A stretch of 64,000 bases of DNA. Source: Hydractinia symbiolongicarpus (Eukaryota > Cnidaria > Hydrozoa > Anthoathecata > Hydractiniidae). The DNA lies in NCBI RefSeq assembly GCF_029227915.1, contig NC_079883.1, forward strand, positions 8,432,001 through 8,496,000, in the 5' to 3' direction. A program made the translations under genes and the position numbers. Shown one piece after another: positions 40,987 to 54,278 of the stretch. Position 1 is the first letter of the stretch. Each line of letters begins with the position of its first letter. Under the pieces are notes generated by a model. It was not told the DNA's origin and made no database searches. It saw only the letters and a program-made list of their open reading frames with translations.

Positions 40987-41150
40987 GGGGGCGAGCGCGG
41001 ACGCAGGCCCCCACTACCAGAAATTGTACGGTCGAGTTACTGACGTTTGCAGTAATCGCAGAGGTCAGCCCAAGCGTAGTGCAATGCAAGAGCCTCACTC
41101 TGGAAGAAAACCCTCATTGATCAGTCTTTACTTCCCCGTCAGGTAAGTAT
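40987..41150 (-). ncRNA. U1: U1 snRNA, unit B3
   Basis: Same sequence as at 881. Confidence 0.96.
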
Positions 41151-41340
41151 GAGTTGGAACTGCACCGTAGCATGAGGGTACCCTTCAAAGTTTGTTAATG
41201 CTTGTGGCTTGAGTGTGTTATAAACTGCCGTGTCGCGGGGCATAGGCTGTATTCTCCCCCAGTGTACGCGTTTTGTTCCCGCCGTAGACTATGCAGAGTG
41301 CCGTCGGAAAGAGGACTGCTATTATTCTTTTATTGCTTAT

Positions 41341-41527
41341 GTGGGCCGCCATCGGTAATAGTGCAACACCAAGGCAACCCGTGGTCACGGCGTGAATGAA
41401 TCCACCTCCATGACCCAAGGCCAAAAATCAGATTAATATACTGACCATTCAGAGAATGGCCTACCAGATATTAAACTGATAAGAACAGATACTACACTTG
41501 ATCTTAGCCATTAGGCCGAGAAGCGAT
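41341..41527 (-). ncRNA. U2: U2 snRNA, unit B3
   Basis: Same sequence as at 1235. Confidence 0.96.
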
Positions 41528-41849
41528 AAAGAACAAGCGTTGCCATGATAGGCATCGTCCACACACCGTAACTGCTTGTGGAGCATGTCACGTTACTGTA
41601 AAGCTTACAACTGTCACCGCGTACGGATGGACGGCGACATAGTAAAAATCACGGCTGTTGATTTAGCCGTAGGATGGAGAGCGACTGTAGCGAGTGGATG
41701 GTAACTTACATGAATGCTAACAAAGGCGACGATACTAAGTGCGTGATATTACTTTCCAATATGACTGCGTACATTCCGTTTATCAACGCATTACGCCAGA
41801 ACGTGCGCGCGCGTTACACAGTAGACCATGCAGCCGAAATGCGACAGTG

Positions 41850-41922
41850 CGACCCTGCCAGGAGTCGAACCTGGAATCCCCTGATTCGTAGTCAGATGCC
41901 TTATCCATTGGGCCACAGGGCG
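41850..41922 (-). tRNA. trnR-ACG: tRNA-Arg(ACG), unit B3, acceptor variant
   Basis: Block B form with C1 opposite C72. Confidence 0.94.
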
Positions 41923-42501
41923 ATGCTTATGACTTCGCCCCATCGTTATTTTGGCTTGCGCATTCGTTTTACTTACGACAGAATTCTTCGTGTTTGTAGC
42001 CATGAAAGAAAGGGACTTCTGTGAGTGAATTTTTTTACTGTGGTCTAATAAAAAAGTCGAAACGCAGTGCCCAATATATGAATTGCTCCTAATAGCCGGA
42101 AACAGGCCGTGTCGATGATGTAGGCCGACATACGCAACGCAAACCAAAGAACGCTTTATGAAAATCCTAACACGGGCGCGGAAGAAGCCCAAATTAACAG
42201 AGTAGATGTAATGCTGAAGACCTCAAACTCCAGCAGCTTCTCTTTCAGACTATTGCGTCGTGCTACAAATAAAAATTAACATGCTTTCGCATAGTCGCGG
42301 CTCCCAAAACGGACATTATACGATGTACAGAAACACACATTTCTGTTTTCGCGCCAAATCAATTCCCGGGAGTGGTACTTTTACGTCCGCATACTTCGCA
42401 CCGTCTTAAATTATATCTCATTTACACGGTAATGTTTAGTATACTTCTACTGTGATAACAAGCATCGTTTATCGTTGGATTGTTGTAAGAAAACATTAAA
42501 A

Positions 42502-43053
42502 ATGAGTGAAGCAGCTTCTCCAAAGAAAATCGCACCCAAGAAGAAACCTGCTGCAAAGAAGACAGCTGATCACCCTAAATATGTGGACATGATCAAGGCT
42601 GCTATCGCTACCCTAAAGGAACGCGGTGGTTCATCTCGCCAAGCTATTACAAAATATATTCATGCAAATTACAAAGTTGCTGAAAACTCAGATCATCATC
42701 TGAAAATGGCTCTTAAACGAGGAGTAACATCAGGCGATTTGATTCAAACTAAAGGCACTGGTGCTTCTGGATCATTCAAGCTAGGTCAGGTAAAAAAAGA
42801 AAAACCTAAGAAAAAGGCCGCAGCAAAAAAGCCAACGGCAAAGAAGCCTACTGCAAAGAAAAGTACACCAAAAAAGAAGCCAGCAAAGAAGAGCACGCCA
42901 AAGAAAGCAGCAAAGAAGCCTGCCACAAAGAAAGCCTCGGCTAAGAAACCAGCAGCTAAGAAACCCACAAAGAAGCCTGTTGCTAAAAAACCTGCAGCAA
43001 AGAAGGTCAAAAAGACTCCCAAAAAGGCAGCAAAGAAGACCGCAAAAAAATAA
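42502..43053 (+). CDS. H1: Histone H1, unit B3
   Basis: Same protein as at 2396. Confidence 0.97.
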   Translation: MSEAASPKKIAPKKKPAAKKTADHPKYVDMIKAAIATLKERGGSSRQAITKYIHANYKVAENSDHHLKMALKRGVTSGDLIQTKGTGASGSFKLGQVKKEKPKKKAAAKKPTAKKPTAKKSTPKKKPAKKSTPKKAAKKPATKKASAKKPAAKKPTKKPVAKKPAAKKVKKTPKKAAKKTAKK

Positions 43054-43414
43054 TTTGTGTGTATCTGGCTATTACATTAACAAACGGCTATTTTTATAGC
43101 CACACATTTACAAAAAAACATTATCTTGGTACAAAGTTAAACTTGTTTAAGTCACTTAAACAGTTAAAAAAGAGTAATTTTAAGATTAGATTCCCTAAGT
43201 TTAAGTATTTTCGTTTTTAAATTTCTTATTTTCTTGCTTTTACTTTTCTTGCCCTTCATATTTTTAACATTGTCAAACTTTATGTAGCATAAAATTTTTA
43301 TGTAGCATAAAATTTAAACAGAAAGCAGAACAAAGTTTGATATAAAAAGCTAGCCGTAATATTTTTTATGGATGTGTGGCTATAAAAATAGCCGTTTTTT
43401 GTTTGGTAAGATGC

Positions 43415-43828
<414 letters not shown>

Positions 43829-44306
43829 TTAAGAAGTCGATGTAGTACGGATACACAAGACGGTCTAAAATGCACTATCGCGCCAAAGTTTTATTTCTCA
43901 TATTGATTGACAGCTAAGGTTCAAAACAAACCATTTGATTGGTGCTAAGAAAGTAATTTCTGATTGGCTGCATAATGACATTACGCTCATTACTTTAACA
44001 TTTTTATAAAATCTGTGTTTTTTGGCTACGGGAAAACGGCTGTATCTTCTGATACACAAAAGCTTTTGACTTTTTTTTTTTTTAGTAAGTAGCAGAAGGT
44101 TTGGCGAATTCCAACGATGCCAAATTTATTGCCTTACTGAAACATTAAGACCACGAATTTTTAAAAAAACTACAGTTTTACTTAAAAAAATGTACAAAAT
44201 GTTCGGAACATTTTGTAATGACGCAACTCTATTGGTTAATTAGGGTGTTTCCACGAGCAGTAGGTAATTTTATGGCCTCTTTTTAAAGCTGTCTGAATTC
44301 TGTTAA

Positions 44307-44663
<357 letters not shown>

Positions 44664-45125
44664 GCGTTGTCATTGCTCAACAAAAACGGCTATTTTTATA
44701 GCCACAAATCTTTTAAAACATTACTTTGTGCACGCTTCCAAATTACACAATGTGTAAAGTCTTGTCACAGTTACATTTATTGCTATACGATACTATGTCA
44801 TATATGACACAAAAAAAATTTAGAAATACTTTGTAGGGTTAATTTGCCTGGGAGTGTTTCCGTGAAAAGCTGGGTTAAGTTAAATGTAAGCAATAACATG
44901 GATCAATGTACTTGTCTTTTCTGCAAGTACAGCTAATAATACGTATGAAAAGTGAAGCTAATCCACACACACACATGGGGAAGTATTTTAAATGTAGGCT
45001 AGTGTTCTTAAGCACATTATTTAGAAGTTTTATTAACTTCGGTTAACTTGTAGTGACGCCAAGTAAATGTTTTTTTAAAGATGTGTGGTCTTAAAAAAGA
45101 CCGTTTGTGTTTGGTAGACGTTGGT

Positions 45126-45530
45126 TTACTTGCTGCTTGTGTATTTTGTGACGGCTTTTGTTCCTTCACTGACTGCGTGTTTTGCAAGTTCTCCAGGCAA
45201 GAGAAGACGTACTGCGGTTTGAATTTCACGAGAAGAGATGGTCGACTTTTTGTTTTGAAGAGCCAAACGCGAAGCTTCGGAAGCAATGCGCTCAAAGATG
45301 TCGTTGACAAATGAGTTCATGATGCTCATAGCTTTGCTTGAAACTCCGACATCTGGGTGAACTTGTTTCAAAACATTGTAGATGTAAATAGCATAACTTT
45401 CCTTTCTCTTTCTCTTGCGTTTCTTTTCACCAGTTCCACCAATCTTTCCTCCTTTTTTGCCGGCTCTTTTTTCACCTTTCTTGGCTACTTTAGGTGCCTG
45501 TTTTCCTCCTTTAGCTGCTGCGTCAGACAT
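45126..45530 (-). CDS. H2B: Histone H2B, unit B3
   Basis: Intact 134-residue protein, same as block A. The first undamaged H2B in block B. Confidence 0.98.
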   Translation of the reverse strand: MSDAAAKGGKQAPKVAKKGEKRAGKKGGKIGGTGEKKRKRKRKESYAIYIYNVLKQVHPDVGVSSKAMSIMNSFVNDIFERIASEASRLALQNKKSTISSREIQTAVRLLLPGELAKHAVSEGTKAVTKYTSSK

Positions 45531-45814
45531 GGTTAAAAATTTTTGCTACTTAACTTGTAAATAAGCATTAAACTGCAAGTCAAAACTTTTTGTTTATAAG
45601 TAAAAAAATCGGATCGAATTCGATCCGAAAACGCCGATACGCAATTTAATTGGTTAAAAAAAAAATCTTTTGTTTAATACTTAATTATGATTGGTTAAAA
45701 AAACATGATTTCGATCCTATTTTTATGATGAAAAAACGAGTAAAGTTTATTTCGTTAACACTTACGTTAAATATTCGTACGTTTTTGTATTAACTTACAA
45801 ATCAAATCGCAGTT

Positions 45815-46195
45815 ATGTCTGGACGTGGAAAAGGTGGAAAAGCTAAGGCTAAAGCCAAGACAAGATCCTCAAGAGCTGGACTTCAATTTCCAGTCGGTAG
45901 AGTGCATAGATTCCTTCGTAGAGGGCACTATGCTAACCGAATTGGATCTGGAGCACCAGTTTACTTAGCAGCCGTCTTGGAATATTTATCTGCTGAGATA
46001 TTGGAGTTGGCTGGTAACGCAGCAAGAGACAACAAAAAAGCTAGGATTATTCCAAGACATTTACAATTGGCTGTTCGTAATGATGAAGAATTAAACAAAC
46101 TTTTGAGCGGTGTAACCATTGCAGCTGGTGGTGTTTTGCCAAACATTCAAGCTGTCTTACTCCCAAAGAAGAACGACAAAGGACAGAAGAAGTAA
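45815..46195 (+). CDS. H2A: Histone H2A, unit B4
   Basis: Same protein as at 5707. Confidence 0.98.
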   Translation: MSGRGKGGKAKAKAKTRSSRAGLQFPVGRVHRFLRRGHYANRIGSGAPVYLAAVLEYLSAEILELAGNAARDNKKARIIPRHLQLAVRNDEELNKLLSGVTIAAGGVLPNIQAVLLPKKNDKGQKK

Positions 46196-46392
46196 ACCGC
46201 TACACTCAGAAAACAACGGCTATTTTTATAGCCACACATCTTTAAAAAAACATTGTTTTTTTCACAAAACTATAACCTTAAAGTCTAATAGATAATCCAT
46301 GCATACGCCTTGTCCTAAGTAACTCAAAGAAATTAAATAAAAAAATTTGATCACAACGTCAAAATAAATTGCACGTATTTGCCCCTACTAAT

Positions 46393-46512
46393 GTCTACGG
46401 CCATACCACGATGAACACACCCGTTCTCGTCTGATCACGGAAGTTAAGCATCGTCGGGCCGGGATAGTACTTGGATGGGGGACCGCCTGGGAACTCCCGG
46501 TGTCGTAGGCTT
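46393..46512 (+). rRNA. 5S rRNA: 5S ribosomal RNA, unit B4
   Basis: Gene sequence as at 433; block B flanks. Confidence 0.97.
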
Positions 46513-46862
46513 TTCATTTTCATTTGTTGCCTTTTCATTTCAATGGTGCTGTGATATATTTCTTGTTATAACAATTAAGGAACGTGGCGGTTGTTGAAAG
46601 TGTTTCCTATGACATTTTCCTACGACATTTTCAGGTGATAGTACGAGAAAAAAGAGCTTTCAAATGCATACAAACTCGATCTATTGCCGATCATCCAATA
46701 ACCCTGACGGAATGGCAAATAAAATAAAATTCCGCCGCCTTCCGAGGACTTATATCGCAATCACGTTTCGTAACAGCCAAGCGAGGTTTTACCTTAGCGT
46801 TTAAGTCACCACCGACATTTGGCCGCGCAACTTTTCTAAGCTCATTCATTTTGACTTAAGGA

Positions 46863-47026
46863 GGGGGCGAGCGCGGACGCAGGCCCCCACTACCAGAAAT
46901 TGTACGGTCGAGTTACTGACGTTTGCAGTAATCGCAGAGGTCAGCCCAAGCGTAGTGCAATGCAAGAGCCTCACTCTGGAAGAAAACCCTCATTGATCAG
47001 TCTTTACTTCCCCGTCAGGTAAGTAT
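46863..47026 (-). ncRNA. U1: U1 snRNA, unit B4
   Basis: Same sequence as at 881. Confidence 0.96.
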
Positions 47027-47216
47027 GAGTTGGAACTGCACCGTAGCATGAGGGTACCCTTCAAAGTTTGTTAATGCTTGTGGCTTGAGTGTGTTATAAA
47101 CTGCCGTGTCGCGGGGCATAGGCTGTATTCTCCCCCAGTGTACGCGTTTTGTTCCCGCCGTAGACTATGCAGAGTGCCGTCGGAAAGAGGACTGCTATTA
47201 TTCTTTTATTGCTTAT

Positions 47217-47403
47217 GTGGGCCGCCATCGGTAATAGTGCAACACCAAGGCAACCCGTGGTCACGGCGTGAATGAATCCACCTCCATGACCCAAGGCCAA
47301 AAATCAGATTAATATACTGACCATTCAGAGAATGGCCTACCAGATATTAAACTGATAAGAACAGATACTACACTTGATCTTAGCCATTAGGCCGAGAAGC
47401 GAT
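47217..47403 (-). ncRNA. U2: U2 snRNA, unit B4
   Basis: Same sequence as at 1235. Confidence 0.96.
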
Positions 47404-47725
47404 AAAGAACAAGCGTTGCCATGATAGGCATCGTCCACACACCGTAACTGCTTGTGGAGCATGTCACGTTACTGTAAAGCTTACAACTGTCACCGCGTAC
47501 GGATGGACGGCGACATAGTAAAAATCACGGCTGTTGATTTAGCCGTAGGATGGAGAGCGACTGTAGCGAGTGGATGGTAACTTACATGAATGCTAACAAA
47601 GGCGACGATACTAAGTGCGTGATATTACTTTCCAATATGACTGCGTACATTCCGTTTATCAACGCATTACGCCAGAACGTGCGCGCGCGTTACACAGTAG
47701 ACCATGCAGCCGAAATGCGACAGTG

Positions 47726-47798
47726 CGACCCTGCCAGGAGTCGAACCTGGAATCCCCTGATTCGTAGTCAGATGCCTTATCCATTGGGCCACAGGGCG
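47726..47798 (-). tRNA. trnR-ACG: tRNA-Arg(ACG), unit B4, acceptor variant
   Basis: Block B form with C1 opposite C72. Confidence 0.94.
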
Positions 47799-48377
47799 AT
47801 GCTTATGACTTCGCCCCATCGTTATTTTGGCTTGCGCATTCGTTTTACTTACGACAGAATTCTTCGTGTTTGTAGCCATGAAAGAAAGGGACTTCTGTGA
47901 GTGAATTTTTTTACTGTGGTCTAATAAAAAAGTCGAAACGCAGTGCCCAATATATGAATTGCTCCTAATAGCCGGAAACAGGCCGTGTCGATGATGTAGG
48001 CCGACATACGCAACGCAAACCAAAGAACGCTTTATGAAAATCCTAACACGGGCGCGGAAGAAGCCCAAATTAACAGAGTAGATGTAATGCTGAAGACCTC
48101 AAACTCCAGCAGCTTCTCTTTCAGACTATTGCGTCGTGCTACAAATAAAAATTAACATGCTTTCGCATAGTCGCGGCTCCCAAAACGGACATTATACGAT
48201 GTACAGAAACACACATTTCTGTTTTCGCGCCAAATCAATTCCCGGGAGTGGTACTTTTACGTCCGCATACTTCGCACCGTCTTAAATTATATCTCATTTA
48301 CACGGTAATGTTTAGTATACTTCTACTGTGATAACAAGCATCGTTTATCGTTGGATTGTTGTAAGAAAACATTAAAA

Positions 48378-48929
48378 ATGAGTGAAGCAGCTTCTCCAAA
48401 GAAAATCGCACCCAAGAAGAAACCTGCTGCAAAGAAGACAGCTGATCACCCTAAATATGTGGACATGATCAAGGCTGCTATCGCTACCCTAAAGGAACGC
48501 GGTGGTTCATCTCGCCAAGCTATTACAAAATATATTCATGCAAATTACAAAGTTGCTGAAAACTCAGATCATCATCTGAAAATGGCTCTTAAACGAGGAG
48601 TAACATCAGGCGATTTGATTCAAACTAAAGGCACTGGTGCTTCTGGATCATTCAAGCTAGGTCAGGTAAAAAAAGAAAAACCTAAGAAAAAGGCCGCAGC
48701 AAAAAAGCCAACGGCAAAGAAGCCTACTGCAAAGAAAAGTACACCAAAAAAGAAGCCAGCAAAGAAGAGCACGCCAAAGAAAGCAGCAAAGAAGCCTGCC
48801 ACAAAGAAAGCCTCGGCTAAGAAACCAGCAGCTAAGAAACCCACAAAGAAGCCTGTTGCTAAAAAACCTGCAGCAAAGAAGGTCAAAAAGACTCCCAAAA
48901 AGGCAGCAAAGAAGACCGCAAAAAAATAA
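48378..48929 (+). CDS. H1: Histone H1, unit B4
   Basis: Same protein as at 2396. Confidence 0.97.
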   Translation: MSEAASPKKIAPKKKPAAKKTADHPKYVDMIKAAIATLKERGGSSRQAITKYIHANYKVAENSDHHLKMALKRGVTSGDLIQTKGTGASGSFKLGQVKKEKPKKKAAAKKPTAKKPTAKKSTPKKKPAKKSTPKKAAKKPATKKASAKKPAAKKPTKKPVAKKPAAKKVKKTPKKAAKKTAKK

Positions 48930-49290
48930 TTTGTGTGTATCTGGCTATTACATTAACAAACGGCTATTTTTATAGCCACACATTTACAAAAAAACATTAT
49001 CTTGGTACAAAGTTAAACTTGTTTAAGTCACTTAAACAGTTAAAAAAGAGTAATTTTAAGATTAGATTCCCTAAGTTTAAGTATTTTCGTTTTTAAATTT
49101 CTTATTTTCTTGCTTTTACTTTTCTTGCCCTTCATATTTTTAACATTGTCAAACTTTATGTAGCATAAAATTTTTATGTAGCATAAAATTTAAACAGAAA
49201 GCAGAACAAAGTTTGATATAAAAAGCTAGCCGTAATATTTTTTATGGATGTGTGGCTATAAAAATAGCCGTTTTTTGTTTGGTAAGATGC

Positions 49291-49704
<414 letters not shown>

Positions 49705-50182
49705 TTAAGAAGTCGATGTAGTACGGATACACAAGACGGTCTAAAATGCACTATCGCGCCAAAGTTTTATTTCTCATATTGATTGACAGCTAAGGTTCAA
49801 AACAAACCATTTGATTGGTGCTAAGAAAGTAATTTCTGATTGGCTGCATAATGACATTACGCTCATTACTTTAACATTTTTATAAAATCTGTGTTTTTTG
49901 GCTACGGGAAAACGGCTGTATCTTCTGATACACAAAAGCTTTTGACTTTTTTTTTTTTTAGTAAGTAGCAGAAGGTTTGGCGAATTCCAACGATGCCAAA
50001 TTTATTGCCTTACTGAAACATTAAGACCACGAATTTTTAAAAAAACTACAGTTTTACTTAAAAAAATGTACAAAATGTTCGGAACATTTTGTAATGACGC
50101 AACTCTATTGGTTAATTAGGGTGTTTCCACGAGCAGTAGGTAATTTTATGGCCTCTTTTTAAAGCTGTCTGAATTCTGTTAA

Positions 50183-50539
<357 letters not shown>

Positions 50540-51001
50540 GCGTTGTCATTGCTCAACAAAAACGGCTATTTTTATAGCCACAAATCTTTTAAAACATTAC
50601 TTTGTGCACGCTTCCAAATTACACAATGTGTAAAGTCTTGTCACAGTTACATTTATTGCTATACGATACTATGTCATATATGACACAAAAAAAATTTAGA
50701 AATACTTTGTAGGGTTAATTTGCCTGGGAGTGTTTCCGTGAAAAGCTGGGTTAAGTTAAATGTAAGCAATAACATGGATCAATGTACTTGTCTTTTCTGC
50801 AAGTACAGCTAATAATACGTATGAAAAGTGAAGCTAATCCACACACACACATGGGGAAGTATTTTAAATGTAGGCTAGTGTTCTTAAGCACATTATTTAG
50901 AAGTTTTATTAACTTCGGTTAACTTGTAGTGACGCCAAGTAAATGTTTTTTTAAAGATGTGTGGTCTTAAAAAAGACCGTTTGTGTTTGGTAGACGTTGG
51001 T

Positions 51002-51406
51002 TTACTTGCTGCTTGTGTATTTTGTGACGGCTTTTGTTCCTTCACTGACTGCGTGTTTTGCAAGTTCTCCAGGCAAGAGAAGACATACTGCGGTTTGAAT
51101 TTCACGAGAAGAGATGGTCGACTTTTTGTTTTGAAGAGCCAAACGCGAAGCTTCGGAAGCAATGCGCTCAAAGATGTCGTTGACAAATGAGTTCATGATG
51201 CTCATAGCTTTGCTTGAAACTCCGACATCTGGGTGAACTTGTTTCAAAACATTGTAGATGTAAATAGCATAACTTTCCTTTCTCTTTCTCTTGCGTTTCT
51301 TTTCACCAGTTCCACCAATCTTTCCTCCTTTTTTGCCGGCTCTTTTTTCACCTTTCTTGGCTACTTTAGGTGCCTGTTTTCCTCCTTTAGCTGCTGCGTC
51401 AGACAT
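51002..51406 (-). CDS. H2B: Histone H2B, unit B4, Arg-to-Cys variant
   Basis: Full length, with one missense change: TAVRLLLPG reads TAVCLLLPG. The residue is Arg108 counting Met, equivalent to Arg99 of vertebrate H2B, next to the fold's last helix and nearly invariant. The base change is G to A on the plus strand at 51085, a CpG transition. H2B normally lacks cysteine, so the protein would gain a reactive thiol. Confidence 0.96.
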   Translation of the reverse strand: MSDAAAKGGKQAPKVAKKGEKRAGKKGGKIGGTGEKKRKRKRKESYAIYIYNVLKQVHPDVGVSSKAMSIMNSFVNDIFERIASEASRLALQNKKSTISSREIQTAVCLLLPGELAKHAVSEGTKAVTKYTSSK

Positions 51407-51690
51407 GGTTAAAAATTTTTGCTACTTAACTTGTAAATAAGCATTAAACTGCAAGTCAAAACTTTTTGTTTATAAGTAAAAAAATCGGATCGAATTCGAT
51501 CCGAAAACGCCGATACGCAATTTAATTGGTTAAAAAAAAAATCTTTTGTTTAATACTTAATTATGATTGGTTAAAAAAACATGATTTCGATCCTATTTTT
51601 ATGATGAAAAAACGAGTAAAGTTTATTTCGTTAACACTTACGTTAAATATTCGTACGTTTTTGTATTAACTTACAAATCAAATCGCAGTT

Positions 51691-52071
51691 ATGTCTGGAC
51701 GTGGAAAAGGTGGAAAAGCTAAGGCTAAAGCCAAGACAAGATCCTCAAGAGCTGGACTTCAATTTCCAGTCGGTAGAGTGCATAGATTCCTTCGTAGAGG
51801 GCACTATGCTAACCGAATTGGATCTGGAGCACCAGTTTACTTAGCAGCCGTCTTGGAATATTTATCTGCTGAGATATTGGAGTTGGCTGGTAACGCAGCA
51901 AGAGACAACAAAAAAGCTAGGATTATTCCAAGACATTTACAATTGGCTGTTCGTAATGATGAAGAATTAAACAAACTTTTGAGCGGTGTAACCATTGCAG
52001 CTGGTGGTGTTTTGCCAAACATTCAAGCTGTCTTACTCCCAAAGAAGAACGACAAAGGACAGAAGAAGTAA
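51691..52071 (+). CDS. H2A: Histone H2A, unit B5
   Basis: Same protein as at 5707. Confidence 0.98.
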   Translation: MSGRGKGGKAKAKAKTRSSRAGLQFPVGRVHRFLRRGHYANRIGSGAPVYLAAVLEYLSAEILELAGNAARDNKKARIIPRHLQLAVRNDEELNKLLSGVTIAAGGVLPNIQAVLLPKKNDKGQKK

Positions 52072-52268
52072 ACCGCTACACTCAGAAAACAACGGCTATT
52101 TTTATAGCCACACATCTTTAAAAAAACATTGTTTTTTTCACAAAACTATAACCTTAAAGTCTAATAGATAATCCATGCATACGCCTTGTCCTAAGTAACT
52201 CAAAGAAATTAAATAAAAAAATTTGATCACAACGTCAAAATAAATTGCACGTATTTGCCCCTACTAAT

Positions 52269-52388
52269 GTCTACGGCCATACCACGATGAACACACCCGT
52301 TCTCGTCTGATCACGGAAGTTAAGCATCGTCGGGCCGGGATAGTACTTGGATGGGGGACCGCCTGGGAACTCCCGGTGTCGTAGGCTT
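52269..52388 (+). rRNA. 5S rRNA: 5S ribosomal RNA, unit B5
   Basis: Gene sequence as at 433; the last 5S in the window. Confidence 0.97.
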
Positions 52389-52738
52389 TTCATTTTCATT
52401 TGTTGCCTTTTCATTTCAATGGTGCTGTGATATATTTCTTGTTATAACAATTAAGGAACGTGGCGGTTGTTGAAAGTGTTTCCTATGACATTTTCCTACG
52501 ACATTTTCAGGTGATAGTACGAGAAAAAAGAGCTTTCAAATGCATACAAACTCGATCTATTGCCGATCATCCAATAACCCTGACGGAATGGCAAATAAAA
52601 TAAAATTCCGCCGCCTTCCGAGGACTTATATCGCAATCACGTTTCGTAACAGCCAAGCGAGGTTTTACCTTAGCGTTTAAGTCACCACCGACATTTGGCC
52701 GCGCAACTTTTCTAAGCTCATTCATTTTGACTTAAGGA

Positions 52739-52902
52739 GGGGGCGAGCGCGGACGCAGGCCCCCACTACCAGAAATTGTACGGTCGAGTTACTGACGTTT
52801 GCAGTAATCGCAGAGGTCAGCCCAAGCGTAGTGCAATGCAAGAGCCTCACTCTGGAAGAAAACCCTCATTGATCAGTCTTTACTTCCCCGTCAGGTAAGT
52901 AT
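52739..52902 (-). ncRNA. U1: U1 snRNA, unit B5
   Basis: Same sequence as at 881. Now separated from the rest of its unit by the retrotransposon downstream of the U2 fragment. Confidence 0.96.
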
Positions 52903-53092
52903 GAGTTGGAACTGCACCGTAGCATGAGGGTACCCTTCAAAGTTTGTTAATGCTTGTGGCTTGAGTGTGTTATAAACTGCCGTGTCGCGGGGCATAGGCT
53001 GTATTCTCCCCCAGTGTACGCGTTTTGTTCCCGCCGTAGACTATGCAGAGTGCCGTCGGAAAGAGGACTGCTATTATTCTTTTATTGCTTAT

Positions 53093-53257
53093 GTGGGCCG
53101 CCATCGGTAATAGTGCAACACCAAGGCAACCCGTGGTCACGGCGTGAATGAATCCACCTCCATGACCCAAGGCCAAAAATCAGATTAATATACTGACCAT
53201 TCAGAGAATGGCCTACCAGATATTAAACTGATAAGAACAGATACTACACTTGATCTT
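53093..53257 (-). pseudogene. U2: U2 snRNA, 3' fragment (nt 23-187)
   Basis: The promoterless part of a U2 gene split by the retrotransposon. It runs from AAGATCAAGTGTAGTATCT to the normal 3' end. The first 19 nt are the left copy of the target-site duplication (53239-53257) and abut the element's A-tail. Confidence 0.97.
53239..53257. repeat. Target-site duplication, left copy
   Basis: AGATACTACACTTGATCTT, also found at 59270-59288 on the other side of the element. Up to 2 bp at the T-rich end are ambiguous with the A-tail. Confidence 0.96.
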
Positions 53258-53281
53258 TTTTTTTTTTTTTTTTTTTTTTTT

Positions 53282-54278
53282 ATTAGCAAGGGTAAATTAC
53301 CCGAGCTCTGGATATATGATATATACACTCCGTCCAAAAATAAAATATATGTACAAGTATGGACGTATAAGCCGATAGAAGTCGGGCACCAACTTGGCCG
53401 TATGAATTAGGGCGCCGGTTTGGCTGGAGTCCGACCCCGGACGGTTGCTTAAAAAAGTTCGGTTGTTTACATTTTTTGAGCTGAAAATCTATTGTTCTCT
53501 GAACCAATGAGGTTGGAGAACGTAGGTTTCTAGAATATTCTGGAAGGGCGTTTCATAATGGTGTGTAAGCAGTTGCGAAATGTGCTATTGCGAAATGTGA
53601 ACTGGTTTAGACTTTCTAGAGCAGGTAAGAAACCTCGTATACTCAGCATTTTTGACCTTTACTGGTGGGGTAGCCTTCCTAGAGGGTTGGTGTTGGGTGG
53701 AGCGTTTTTCTATTGCGAAATATAGATTTGAGCATGAAAAAAAGGGGTAGGACTCTGCCATAGGGGTAGATCGTCTAGGGGATGTCTGGCACTAAAATAG
53801 TATCCAAGAAGTACTGATAAGAGCAGTCTAGGACTGAAAATAAGAGTTTCCTGTGATCGTATAATGTTAAAAAGCTAGGTATCAGAATGCTTGACACTTT
53901 TCCTTTTTAAGAACGAAAGCAAAAAGCTATGAGCTAGCTAGGTCAGCACTCAGAGAGAGCCTCGTACGTTCAAACTTACATACATACTCCTATATATATA
54001 TATATATATACAAACATACACATACACACACATACGTGATTCTTAGTAGATAAACATTAAAATTTGTATGTTTAGTTCTTGTAGGAAGAACATGTATATA
54101 TTTAAAACGTTCTTATATAATCGTTATAAAACCCTGGGAAGGGTAGCTAGGTTTAAAATATAATTCGTAAAAAGTTTTTATAACTGTATGATATAAAATA
54201 CTGTTTGAGGTTCAGTATATATATAATTATATACATACACACGTATAAAATAACGTTGTTATAAAATGCATACTACAC
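53282..54278 (-). other. Retrotransposon 3' UTR
   Basis: About 1 kb without a convincing gene. Contains a (TA)10 run at 53991-54010 with flanking CA/TA-rich microsatellite, and three short TTGCGAAAT repeats (about 53572, 53585 and 53711). The reverse transcriptase of target-specific elements often recognises its own 3' UTR; no specific structure could be assigned. Confidence 0.7.

Noticed and set aside
53283-53507. 74-codon open frame in the retrotransposon 3' UTR
   Set aside because: Short, no known domain, and located beyond the end of ORF2 next to the A-tail.
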